From Candidatus Limnocylindrales bacterium (lineage in GTDB: Bacteria > Moduliflexota > Moduliflexia > Moduliflexales > JAUQPW01): DNA of 58,301 nt. Of the stretch, positions 41,237 through 48,996 are shown piece by piece. Position 1 is the first letter of the stretch. Every line of letters starts with the position of its first letter. The notes beneath the pieces are model-generated. The model was not told where the DNA came from, did no database searches, and worked only from the letters and a program-made list of their open reading frames with translations. The DNA is taken from assembly GCA_035559535.1 (NCBI GenBank), contig DATMBG010000038.1, positions 1 through 58,301 of the forward strand, read 5' to 3'. The position numbers were made by a program, and so were the translations under genes.

Positions 41237-41953
41237 ATGCCCGGAGTTGCTGCTCTCGTGGTAGCTGCTGGCAGTGGCAAGAGAATGGGAACAGGGAATA
41301 TTCCAAAACAATTCTTACCCCTTGCCTCTCTACCTGTCCTGGCCCATACTCTTGCCAGATTGGAAAGTTTTCACTGTCTCTCTGAAGTCGTCCTGGTAAC
41401 CCGACAGGAAGATATAGAGAAATGCCGGTCTGACCTGGTTCATAAATATCACTTTAAAAAGGTCCGGTCTATCGTCCCAGGAGGAACGACCCGACAAGAT
41501 TCTGTATACCGCGGCTTGCAAGCTCTGGATTCGGAAACGGAAATTGTGGTCATCCATGATGGAGTCCGAATTTTTATCACGGAAGAAATGGTTTCTGAGT
41601 CTATTCAAGAAGCTCGAAAATATGGAGCTGCTGTGGTGGCGGTTCCTGTGAAGGATACAGTTAAGCGGGTATCTGAGGATGGATTTGTTTCTCAGACCCT
41701 TGACCGGAGCGGGCTGTGGGCCGTCCAAACCCCTCAAACTTTCAATTATCCGCTTATTCGGTCTGCTTATGAAAAGGCTCGTGAAGATGGTTTTTATGGG
41801 ACCGATGATGCCATGCTGCTGGAACGTTTGGGGTTTAAAGTGAAAGTCATCCCGGGTACTTATCGCAATATAAAAATTACAACACCGGAAGATCTGGTAT
41901 TGGCCGAAATGATTTTACAAAACGAGTTAAATGAGAATCGGGATCGGTTATGA
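41237..41953 (+). CDS. ispD: 2-C-methyl-D-erythritol 4-phosphate cytidylyltransferase
   Basis: A 238-residue MEP-pathway enzyme making CDP-methylerythritol. Motifs: VVAAGSGKRMGTGNIPKQF at the CTP site, GTTRQDSVYRGL, VIHDGVRIFI, VKDTVKR, LWAVQTPQTF, GTDDAMLLE and NIKITTPEDL. Its 3' end overlaps ispF by 23 bases, so the two steps are translationally coupled. Isoprenoid supply links it to the cis-prenyltransferase elsewhere in this window. Confidence 0.97.
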   Translation: MPGVAALVVAAGSGKRMGTGNIPKQFLPLASLPVLAHTLARLESFHCLSEVVLVTRQEDIEKCRSDLVHKYHFKKVRSIVPGGTTRQDSVYRGLQALDSETEIVVIHDGVRIFITEEMVSESIQEARKYGAAVVAVPVKDTVKRVSEDGFVSQTLDRSGLWAVQTPQTFNYPLIRSAYEKAREDGFYGTDDAMLLERLGFKVKVIPGTYRNIKITTPEDLVLAEMILQNELNENRDRL

Positions 41954-42404
41954 TGTCCACAGGCTCGTCGAAGGACGAAAACTCGTTTTAGGTGGGGTTG
42001 AAATCCCTTTTTCCAAAGGGTTATGGGGTCATTCCGATGCAGATGTTTTAATCCATGCTATCTGTGATGCCATTCTGGGAGCCCTGGGAGAAGGAGATAT
42101 TGGAAAACATTTCCCGGATTCTCTTCCAGAATATAAAGATATTTCCAGTACCGTTCTTCTTCAGGAAGTTATAGCTCTTGCACATCAACGCCACTTTCAG
42201 GTGGGGAATCTGGATGCCGTGATTATCGCGGAGCAACCGAGATTGGCCGATTATATAGAAAAAATGCGCGAAATCATCTCCCACTTTACCCAACAACCTA
42301 TTTCCAGGATTAATATTAAAGCTAAAAAAGGAGAGGGTTTGGGATTCGTTGGAAAAGAAGAAGGCATCGAAGCTCAGGCGGTGGTTATTCTATATCCGAT
42401 GTAA
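41931..42404 (+). CDS. ispF: 2-C-methyl-D-erythritol 2,4-cyclodiphosphate synthase
   Basis: A 157-residue trimeric MEP-pathway enzyme. The zinc site is formed by GYDVHRL (Asp and His) and by GHSDADVLIHAICDA. Further conserved parts are GDIGKHFPDS, NLDAVIIAEQPR, NIKAKKGEGLGFVG and EGIEAQAVV. The overlap with ispD is common in bacteria. A repeat-rich gap follows. Confidence 0.97.
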   Translation: MRIGIGYDVHRLVEGRKLVLGGVEIPFSKGLWGHSDADVLIHAICDAILGALGEGDIGKHFPDSLPEYKDISSTVLLQEVIALAHQRHFQVGNLDAVIIAEQPRLADYIEKMREIISHFTQQPISRINIKAKKGEGLGFVGKEEGIEAQAVVILYPM

Positions 42405-42481
42405 GGAAGTAATAAGATTTAATAAAGTTCAGAACAGGCTTTAGTACACTGTTTACTTGGTTTTGCCTGACTTTTAAGCGG

Positions 42482-42528
42482 CCCTCACCCCCGGCCCATC
42501 TCCCCTTGTGGGAGAGGGGCGTTGGGGA
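42482..42528. repeat. CCCTCACCCC-type inverted repeat
   Basis: CCCTCACCCCCGGCCC..TCTCCC followed by GGGAGAGGGGCGTTGGGG forms an imperfect hairpin. This type of phrase is found between genes in many bacteria. It lies in the 219-base gap between ispF and the TPR gene, which holds nothing else recognised. Confidence 0.7.
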
Positions 42529-42623
42529 GTGGAAACGGCTCTGTGAGGTCAAAATTAAGTAAACAAGGCATGAGTCATTTGTAGCTTCAGAAGTGAGATG
42601 GCTAAAGCCGTTAGGACAAAATT

Positions 42624-43346
42624 ATGAAACCAACTAAACCGGTTGTTAAAAAAGATACTCCCAAGGAATTGGAAACGAAAGGTTCAGGAACTCAGTTTGT
42701 CGAATCGATTAAATCTTCCTCCAGGTATATAATTGGAGCAATTCTCCTTGTTCTGGTTTTAGGTGTTGCTTTCCTGGGCTGGTGGTATTATCGGACTAAT
42801 CTGGAGGAAAAAGCTTTAGCTCTGGAATATCAAGGCATGAAAGCTTATCGTGAAGCAGGGGCTTCAGAAGATAAAGCCAATGAGTTATATCCGAAAGCGG
42901 TAGCTACCTTTGATCAGATTTTAACCCAATACCCCGGAACAAAAAGTGCCCAACGTGCCTTGTTTTATAAGGCAAACTCTTATTACCTAGCAGAAAGCTA
43001 CGATGAGGCCATCAATGGATTTTCCCAATATCTCGAAAAGTATCCCCGGGGAGAATTTTTTATAGCTTCTGCCAAAGGGGTAGGCTATGCCTACGAACAG
43101 AAGGGAGATTACCAGAAGGCTCTGGAAGCCTATCAAAAGTTTCAGGATAAAATCTCCTCTGCTTCGGATAAAGCGGAGATTCTGTTGGCCATCGCCAGAT
43201 GCCAGGAAGCATTGGGACAAACCCAGGAAGCCATTGCAACTTATGAAAAAATAGAATCGGAGAATTTACCTTCTGTATGGAAGAGAACCGTCGAAGAGAG
43301 GTTAAAAGTCCTGAAGAAACAGAAGGCCACCGGCGATGAGCCATAA
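42624..43346 (+). CDS. membrane-anchored TPR protein
   Basis: A 240-residue protein: a charged N-terminus (about 1-32), one membrane helix (about 35-55, YIIGAILLVLVLGVAFLGWW), then an extracytoplasmic TPR region (about 60-230). The layout resembles YfgM/TPR_21-type envelope chaperone helpers. No enzymatic motif. It ends 9 bases before yggS, so the two are probably co-transcribed. Confidence 0.75.
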   Translation: MKPTKPVVKKDTPKELETKGSGTQFVESIKSSSRYIIGAILLVLVLGVAFLGWWYYRTNLEEKALALEYQGMKAYREAGASEDKANELYPKAVATFDQILTQYPGTKSAQRALFYKANSYYLAESYDEAINGFSQYLEKYPRGEFFIASAKGVGYAYEQKGDYQKALEAYQKFQDKISSASDKAEILLAIARCQEALGQTQEAIATYEKIESENLPSVWKRTVEERLKVLKKQKATGDEP

Positions 43347-43354
43347 CGAAAAGT

Positions 43355-44047
43355 ATGGGAGAGACAATTCGGGACAATTTACAGCTTGTCCGAGAACGAA
43401 TCCAGAAGGCTGCACAACGAGCAGGTCGAAAACCCGAGGAAATTATACTGGTTGCTGTAACGAAAACGGTGGAAGTTCCCAGAATTTGGGAAGCTATTTT
43501 GGCAGGGGTTCAACATATCGGAGAGAATCGGGTTCAAGAAGCCCAGGAAAAAATAAAAGATATTGGAAATAAGGTAACCTGGCATATGATCGGGCACCTT
43601 CAAACCAACAAAGTTAAACAGGCCCTGGATCTTTTTCAGTTAATTCACTCGGTGGATAGCCTAAAATTAGCCAGGGAATTAAGCAAAAGGGCCGAAGCAA
43701 AAAATCAAACGGTGGATATTCTCATTCAGATCAATCTGGCCCATGAAGAAACCAAATTCGGATTCCCTGTGGAAAAAATTCAGGAAAACGTACAGGAAAT
43801 CGCAGCCCTTCCCCGATTGGCCATTAAGGGCCTTATGACCATTCCTCCCCTGGCCGAAAATCCTGAACACACACGACCTTATTTTAAGAAGTTAAGGGAG
43901 ATTTCCGAAGAGTTACGTAAAATCCCCCAGGTTGAAATGAAGTTCTTATCTATGGGAATGACCAACGATTTTGAAGTTGCTATTGAAGAAGGGGCCAATA
44001 TGGTCCGGATCGGGACGGCTATATTTGGACCCAGACCTTGGCAATAA
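43355..44047 (+). CDS. YggS family PLP homeostasis protein
   Basis: A 230-residue PLP-binding TIM barrel. The PLP Lys is in VAVTKTVEV near residue 36; other marks are ENRVQEAQEK, WHMIGHLQTNKVK, IHSVDSLKLA, KGLMTIPP, LSMGMTNDFEVAIEEG and VRIGTAIFG. It keeps free PLP in balance and affects amino-acid pools. It is in the common yggS-proC-yggT-DUF167 run seen in many bacteria. Confidence 0.95.
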   Translation: MGETIRDNLQLVRERIQKAAQRAGRKPEEIILVAVTKTVEVPRIWEAILAGVQHIGENRVQEAQEKIKDIGNKVTWHMIGHLQTNKVKQALDLFQLIHSVDSLKLARELSKRAEAKNQTVDILIQINLAHEETKFGFPVEKIQENVQEIAALPRLAIKGLMTIPPLAENPEHTRPYFKKLREISEELRKIPQVEMKFLSMGMTNDFEVAIEEGANMVRIGTAIFGPRPWQ

Positions 44048-44071
44048 CTTCAGAACAGAGACTTTATAGCC

Positions 44072-44887
44072 ATGCTGAAAGAAAAAAAGATTGCTTTTAT
44101 CGGGGCCGGTAATATGGCAGAGGCTTTGGTGAAAGGTTTGTTAAACTCTCCTTTAGGGATTAAACCTGAAAATCTTTTCATGAGTGACATCCGAAAAGAT
44201 CGACTGGATTTTTTAAGTCAAAAATATGCGGTTCAGGTCTCGCCGAGTAATCCTTTCGTAGCCCGGAAGGCAGATATTCTCATCCTTGCGGTAAAACCTC
44301 AAAATATAAGGGAAGTCTTAACAGATATTGCACCCGAAGTTACTCGAGATAAGCTGGTTATTTCCATTGCGGCAGGGGTAAAATTACAAACTATTCAAGA
44401 TTTATTGGAAACGGGGGTTCGGGTAGTACGTACCATGCCGAATACCCCGGCCCTTGTTCAGGCCGGTGCTTCTGCCATAGCACCTGGTAAGTGGGCTTCT
44501 CCAGAGGATTTGCAAACAGCCAAGGCCATTTTCGATGCCGTGGGGATAACGATTATTGTGGATGAAAAATTGATCGATGCCGTAACCGGATTAAGTGGGA
44601 GTGGTCCGGCTTATATCTTTTTGGTTATCAATGCCCTTGCAGATGGCGGCGTTAAAATGGGTTTTTCTAAGGAAGTTGCTTTAAAGCTGGCTGCACAGAC
44701 CGTTTTCGGCGCCGCAAAACTAGTCCTTGAAACCGGAGAGCATCCTGCAAAACTCATAGATATGGTCACTTCCCCTGGTGGAACTACCATTGCCGGTCTT
44801 CATGCTCTAGAAAAAGGGGGCTTGCATGGCATCTTTATGGATGCTGTAGAGGCTGCCACGCTAAGATCTATCGAATTAGGTCGCTAA
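44072..44887 (+). CDS. proC: pyrroline-5-carboxylate reductase
   Basis: A 271-residue enzyme making proline from P5C with NAD(P)H. The Rossmann start is AFIGAGNMAEALVKG. Later motifs are AVKPQNI, RTMPNTPALVQAG, TGLSGSGPAYIF and the signature near MVTSPGGTTIAGLHALE. It lies between yggS and yggT in a tight run of same-strand genes. Confidence 0.97.
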   Translation: MLKEKKIAFIGAGNMAEALVKGLLNSPLGIKPENLFMSDIRKDRLDFLSQKYAVQVSPSNPFVARKADILILAVKPQNIREVLTDIAPEVTRDKLVISIAAGVKLQTIQDLLETGVRVVRTMPNTPALVQAGASAIAPGKWASPEDLQTAKAIFDAVGITIIVDEKLIDAVTGLSGSGPAYIFLVINALADGGVKMGFSKEVALKLAAQTVFGAAKLVLETGEHPAKLIDMVTSPGGTTIAGLHALEKGGLHGIFMDAVEAATLRSIELGR

Positions 44888-44898
44888 GGAGGTTAATC

Positions 44899-45216
44899 AT
44901 GTTTATCGCCAGTAATTTTATTGAGGCTTTAGCCAGAATCCTGGATATGGCGTTGTCCCTTTACTGGTGGATCGTTGTGATCGCGGTGATTTTATCCTGG
45001 ATTCCCCTGGACCCCTACAACCCAACTGCACAGGCCATTAAAAATTTCTTTACCAAAGCAACCGAACCGGTCTTTAGTTTCATTCGGAGAAAACTTCGAT
45101 TGTACCTGTATACTTATCCCATCGACTTCACGCCGTTCATTGTGATTCTGGCCATCTACTTCCTGCAAATATTTCTGGTTCGATCTCTCATAGACTTGGC
45201 AAGAAGTCTCCACTGA
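44899..45216 (+). CDS. YggT family membrane protein
   Basis: A 105-residue integral membrane protein with one N-terminal and one C-terminal hydrophobic stretch, and the YggT motif WIPLDPYNP...FFTKATEPVFSFIRRK. The conserved D-F-T-P-F segment near residue 77 is present. Function is poorly known; related plant CCB3 and bacterial proteins act in membrane assembly or septation. A strong AAGGAGG site lies before ATG. Confidence 0.93.
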   Translation: MFIASNFIEALARILDMALSLYWWIVVIAVILSWIPLDPYNPTAQAIKNFFTKATEPVFSFIRRKLRLYLYTYPIDFTPFIVILAIYFLQIFLVRSLIDLARSLH

Positions 45217-45221
45217 TTTCC

Positions 45222-45506
45222 ATGATTGAAACGCGACAAACCGATCAAGGTTTAATCCTTAAAGTTCATATTCAACCCAGGGCTTCTAAGAATGAAGTGG
45301 TAGGAGAGTATAAAGGGGCTTTGAAAATAAGGATCACGGCCCCACCGGTCGATCATCAGGCCAATAGAGCTCTGATTGCATTTCTGGCGGAACTCCTGGG
45401 GATTAGAAAATCCCAAATCGAAATTCTCTCTGGTCATACCGGACGGAATAAAACGGTGATTTTTTATAGTTGTAATAAAGAACTTATAACTCTCCTCCTG
45501 ACTTAA
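45222..45506 (+). CDS. DUF167 (YggU) family protein
   Basis: A 94-residue small alpha/beta protein. The DUF167 pattern is seen: VHIQPRASKNEVVGEYKGALKIR, then APPVDHQANRALIAFLAELL and the SGHTGRNKTV strand. Function unknown. It closes the yggS-proC-yggT-DUF167 run, 5 bases after yggT. Confidence 0.93.
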   Translation: MIETRQTDQGLILKVHIQPRASKNEVVGEYKGALKIRITAPPVDHQANRALIAFLAELLGIRKSQIEILSGHTGRNKTVIFYSCNKELITLLLT

Positions 45507-45717
45507 GAGCTTATACCATTTTTTATTTAATTGAAATTGCCATATCAGAGGCTAGAGCAGATTGGTGTGAATCTTTTGTCAGGGTGAGCATTACCCGGAA
45601 CTGCCCGGCATTCAACCAAAACGATGGACCTTGAAGGGGGTTAGGTGGCCTAGGCGGCAGGATAAGAGTAAGATACCTGAGTGGGAACCCCCTTCCGGAC
45701 CTTCCTCCGCTTGGCAT

Positions 45718-45859
45718 CGGATAAGCCCTTCAGAGAGCGCATCCCAGACTATTTACCGGTGGGGGTAGATCCGTTTCCATACACTCAGGTCGAGTTCGAG
45801 CACCTGCGTTACCAATCTCCTGGCTGGTATAGAAGCTTTGTCAGCGGACGTGAGGTGTG
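45718..45859 (+). pseudogene. truncated duplicate of MNT nucleotidyltransferase 3' end
   Basis: This stretch is a direct repeat of the last 154 bases of the MNT gene (46431-46584), with a few substitutions and a missing 12-base unit (CTTTCCGGTGGG). It encodes a remnant (KPFRERIPDYLPVG, then YQSPGWYRSFVSGREV) with no N-terminal catalytic half. The bases from 45507 to 45717 hold nothing I recognise. Confidence 0.85.
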
Positions 45860-45889
45860 GGGATAATTGTTGTTAAGGGAGAGGAAAAC

Positions 45890-46278
45890 ATGGGTAACCG
45901 TTATCTCGACTGGTTCAGGCAGCCGAAGCGGATTTGCGTCATGCCCGTCACGCCCTGGAAGATCGTGACTTTGAGTGGAGTTGTTTTGCTTCCCATCAGG
46001 CCGCGGAAAAAGCCTTGAAGGCTGTGTTCCAAAAGCTAGGCATGGAGGCTTGGGGTCATACTTTAACGGCCCTGATAGGAAATCTGCCGTCGTCCCTCCC
46101 GGTCTCAGAAAGTTTGGTAAACTACGCCAGGATGTTGGACAAGCACTATATCCCTATGCGTTACCCCAACGGATTTGAATCTGGGGCACCCATGGATTTT
46201 TACACAGAGGAAGAGGCCCAAAATGCCATTCGATATGCGGAGGCAATCCTTGAGTTCTGTCGTGATCAAATCAGCTAA
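45890..46278 (+). pseudogene. HEPN-domain toxin gene with frameshift
   Basis: A HEPN-family protein (PF05168-like) in the usual pairing with an MNT nucleotidyltransferase. ATG 45890 behind GGAGAGG gives MGNRYLDWFRQ. The rest of the domain (AEADLRHARHALED, FASHQAAEKALKAVF, GHTLTALI, RYPNGF, NAIRYAEAILEF) lies in another frame. A one-base deletion near 45919-45925 would explain this. ATG-initiated product from 45934 lacks a native start: it begins within the CGT CAT codons. So the gene is broken, phase-variable or mis-sequenced here. Confidence 0.75.
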
Positions 46279-46585
46279 CCGCGAGGTTATCACACGCCAT
46301 GTAGAAGCTTATGTGGCCTGGTTAAGGGAGAAGCATCCAGAGGTAAAACGGGTAATCTGGTTTGGTTCCTGGGTAACGGGGTTACCAACGGTTGGAAGCG
46401 ATGTGGATTTGTGTTTGATATTGTCCTCTTCGGATAAGCCCTTCAGAGAGCGCATCCCAGACTATTTACCGGTGGGCTTTCCGGTGGGGGTAGATCTGTT
46501 TCCGTATACTCAGGCCGAGTTCGAGCGCCTGCGTTACCAATCTCCTGGCTGGTATAGAAGCATTGTCAGCGGACGTGAGGTGTGA
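46250..46585 (+). CDS. MNT-type nucleotidyltransferase (antitoxin)
   Basis: A 111-residue minimal nucleotidyltransferase. The catalytic motif is WFGSWVTGLPTVGSDVDLCLIL (GS then DxD). In HEPN/MNT pairs it adds AMP to the HEPN toxin and silences it. The TTG at 46250 is favoured because GGAGG lies 6 bases before it, so it overlaps the HEPN stop by 29 bases. The C-terminal half contains a 12-base tandem duplication (CTTTCCGGTGGG, two partly overlapping copies) absent from the upstream remnant. Confidence 0.82.
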   Translation: MSSVVIKSANREVITRHVEAYVAWLREKHPEVKRVIWFGSWVTGLPTVGSDVDLCLILSSSDKPFRERIPDYLPVGFPVGVDLFPYTQAEFERLRYQSPGWYRSIVSGREV

Positions 46586-46840
46586 TACCGTTATGGATTT
46601 AATTTGCCGTATATCTTACCCCAGAATACCAATCTCTACAGATACTTCCCTGGATAATATCCGGTAAACCCTCTAACACCTTTTGCCGGGGTTTAGAGCA
46701 ACAATAGGTCCCTAACCATTGGCAGCAAGGCGTTTGGGGAGACGGTATACAACTGCCCCCATAAATGAAACAGCTCATCACCATGCTGGGAGTCTTATAG
46801 ATCCCTTCACCATTTATAAAGTTCCGGTTAAAATTAAACC

Positions 46841-48055
46841 CTAACTTTTACCCAGCCAGGCCAGGGGGTCCACCGATTTCCCTCCCACTCGGATCTCAAA
46901 ATACAAATAAGGCCCTTTAATAGAATCCGTGCTTCCCACTCTACCGAGGATTTGTTGGGCCTGTACCTCATCGCCGGGTTTTACATAGACTTCATCTGCA
47001 TGGGCATATAACGTATAAAAATTCCCACCATGGTCTAAAATGATCAGGTTTCCATAACCTTTAAACCAGTCTGCATACTTAATAACCCCTTTCCCCACCG
47101 CGTAAATAGGGGTTCCCTCCGGAGCTTCTATATCGATCCCTTTATAGAAGGTATAGGTATTGGTCCCTGGATATTTAAACCTGCCAAATCTCGTTATTAA
47201 CTTTCCCTTTACCGGCCAGATGAGTTTACCTTTCACAAAGGAAGAAGGGACTTTGAACTCTTGGGTATTCCGACCTTGTGCAGGTTCTGTTTCTTTTTTT
47301 CTTTTTTCCTTTTCTTTTTCCCACGTTGTGATCAGATTCTCCAGCTCCGTGGAGGACTCTTCCAACTCACCGATAAGTTTTTGATAAATATTTTTATCTT
47401 CCCTCAATTTGGCCAGAAACTGGGTCTTTTCTGCCTTCTGATCTTCTATTTCTTGTTTCTTTACCCGGACCTTCTCCCGGTATAGCGTTGCTTTTTGGTT
47501 GGAGGACTCCAGTTCTTTTTTCTTGGCTTCTAACTCTTTGATATTTTCATCGAGCTGGGCTATCAGCGTCATATCGTTTTTCGCAATTAAACTTAAATAC
47601 TTAATCCGCTGAATTAAATCTTCATGATCCCTGGCTGCAAAGAGGGTACGGAGATACCCCAAACTTCCTAACTTATAAATAGCAACCATTCGGGTATTCA
47701 ATTGATTTTTTTGTTCTTCATGCCGGTGATTCAGCTCATTTAGTTCTTTTTCCAGTTCCTGAATTTTTTTCTCGGTCTCTTTAACCTTACGCTCGTAAAT
47801 TTGCAGTTCACGCTCCTGGGCATTCAAGGATTTCTCGATCAATTCCAGTTGCGATAAAACATTTTGTTCAGCCGCCCGGGTCTGCTCGAAAATCTTCTTT
47901 TTTTCCTTGAGTTCCTTTTGAATCTGTTGAAGATGTTTAAGTTCGGCTTCTATCTTTTCATCTACAGACTGGGCTTGTAGGGATAAGCTAAAACCGAAAA
48001 AGCTGATTAGTAGGTATTGAGAAATCTTTTTAAGGTAAGGGCACTTCCACACCAT
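46841..48055 (-). CDS. envC: EnvC-like murein hydrolase activator (degenerate M23)
   Basis: A 404-residue exported protein: signal peptide (about 1-29), a long coiled coil (about 30-245) and a C-terminal LytM/M23 fold (about 285-404). The zinc ligands of active M23 peptidases are replaced: the HxGxD site reads YKGIDI and the HLHFE site reads YLYFEI. That matches EnvC, which activates amidases rather than cutting peptidoglycan. It overlaps ftsX by 49 bases, as expected for an FtsEX-controlled activator acting at the division septum. Confidence 0.9.
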   Translation of the reverse strand: MVWKCPYLKKISQYLLISFFGFSLSLQAQSVDEKIEAELKHLQQIQKELKEKKKIFEQTRAAEQNVLSQLELIEKSLNAQERELQIYERKVKETEKKIQELEKELNELNHRHEEQKNQLNTRMVAIYKLGSLGYLRTLFAARDHEDLIQRIKYLSLIAKNDMTLIAQLDENIKELEAKKKELESSNQKATLYREKVRVKKQEIEDQKAEKTQFLAKLREDKNIYQKLIGELEESSTELENLITTWEKEKEKRKKETEPAQGRNTQEFKVPSSFVKGKLIWPVKGKLITRFGRFKYPGTNTYTFYKGIDIEAPEGTPIYAVGKGVIKYADWFKGYGNLIILDHGGNFYTLYAHADEVYVKPGDEVQAQQILGRVGSTDSIKGPYLYFEIRVGGKSVDPLAWLGKS

Positions 48056-48909
48056 CCCATCAGCCCTCCAAAGATAAGAATCCCAATAATGAGGTCTGAA
48101 GAAAGAAACGAGACGGATAAAAATTTGAACAGGATATAAGAAGAGTGGTTAAGACTGGAGATAAAGATATTATAGACCAGGTATAGGAGTAAAAGCGAAC
48201 AGGAAGATCCAACAACCCCTCGAAATATACCCTCTATGAGAAAAGGACCTCGAATAAACCTATCGGTAGCGCCGACAAGCCGCATAATATCCAATTCTTC
48301 TTTACGGGCATAGAGGGTTAATTTAATCGTATTAGAAATAATAAAAACCAGTCCTATAAAGAGTAAACTTCCTACAAAAAAGCCTACCAGTCTTAATAAA
48401 CTGACGATTGCCGAAAGGCTTTCCAGCCAGTCCTGACCATATTGAACTTCGTCAACCCCTTGAAATTTCTCGATAAGAGTGGCCAGTACTTTCATTCCTT
48501 CCGAACTTTGATAACGCTTCTTAATTTTTATTTCAAAAGATGCCGGAAGCGGATTTCCGGTCATTCCCGAAAGTAAACTTTCCTGCCCTTTGAGCCTTTC
48601 TTGAAAAGTCTTCAAAGCAGCTTCCTTGGAAACAAAGGAAATGGCTTCAATCTGTTTTAACTCACTTAAAGCCTTTTCAAGGGCTTTGACCTGTTCATCT
48701 GATATGGGGTCTTTCAGATAAACGGTCATATGAACGGCCTCACTCCACTTCTGAACAACTTCATTCAAATTTACATAGACCAAAAGGAAAACGCCAAAGA
48801 TGGAGAGAGATACAGCAATGGTAACGATGGCAATAAAATTGGTTAGTTTAGTTTGCTTAATGCTGGCGTAGGTCTCGCTAATCAGGTAGATGAAAGAATA
48901 AAACCTCAC
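48007..48909 (-). CDS. ftsX: cell division protein FtsX
   Basis: A 300-residue membrane protein of the FtsX/MacB permease type. Four helices: one near 24-45, then an extracytoplasmic loop (about 50-165), then three C-terminal helices. Typical marks are AVHMTVYLKD, VSKEAALKTF, NTIKLTLYARKEELDIMRLVGATDRFIRGPFLIEG. With FtsE ATPase it drives EnvC-type activators. ftsE is not next to it here: the upstream gene is an unrelated 1096-residue protein. Confidence 0.93.
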   Translation of the reverse strand: MRFYSFIYLISETYASIKQTKLTNFIAIVTIAVSLSIFGVFLLVYVNLNEVVQKWSEAVHMTVYLKDPISDEQVKALEKALSELKQIEAISFVSKEAALKTFQERLKGQESLLSGMTGNPLPASFEIKIKKRYQSSEGMKVLATLIEKFQGVDEVQYGQDWLESLSAIVSLLRLVGFFVGSLLFIGLVFIISNTIKLTLYARKEELDIMRLVGATDRFIRGPFLIEGIFRGVVGSSCSLLLLYLVYNIFISSLNHSSYILFKFLSVSFLSSDLIIGILIFGGLMGWCGSALTLKRFLNTY

Positions 48910-48921
48910 CGGTCTGTTCTC

Positions 48922-48983
48922 GGTGGTCCTTTGTCCGTTGTTGCATCCTTAACGGCTCAGATCTCAACAAACAAAGGACCACC
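48922..48983. repeat. GTCCGTTG-type hairpin before ftsX
   Basis: Positions 48922-48940 and 48965-48983 are inverted copies with 17 of 19 matches (GGTGGTCCTTTG at the base). It lies in the 87-base gap between the 1096-residue gene and ftsX, 13 bases upstream of the ftsX start on the minus strand. Confidence 0.85.
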
Positions 48984-48996
48984 CATAAAGAGCAAG

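Noticed and set aside
46599-46784. Minus-strand frame of 61 codons between MNT and envC
   Set aside because: No ribosome binding site, no family resemblance and Cys-rich odd composition; the 255-base gap is left unassigned.
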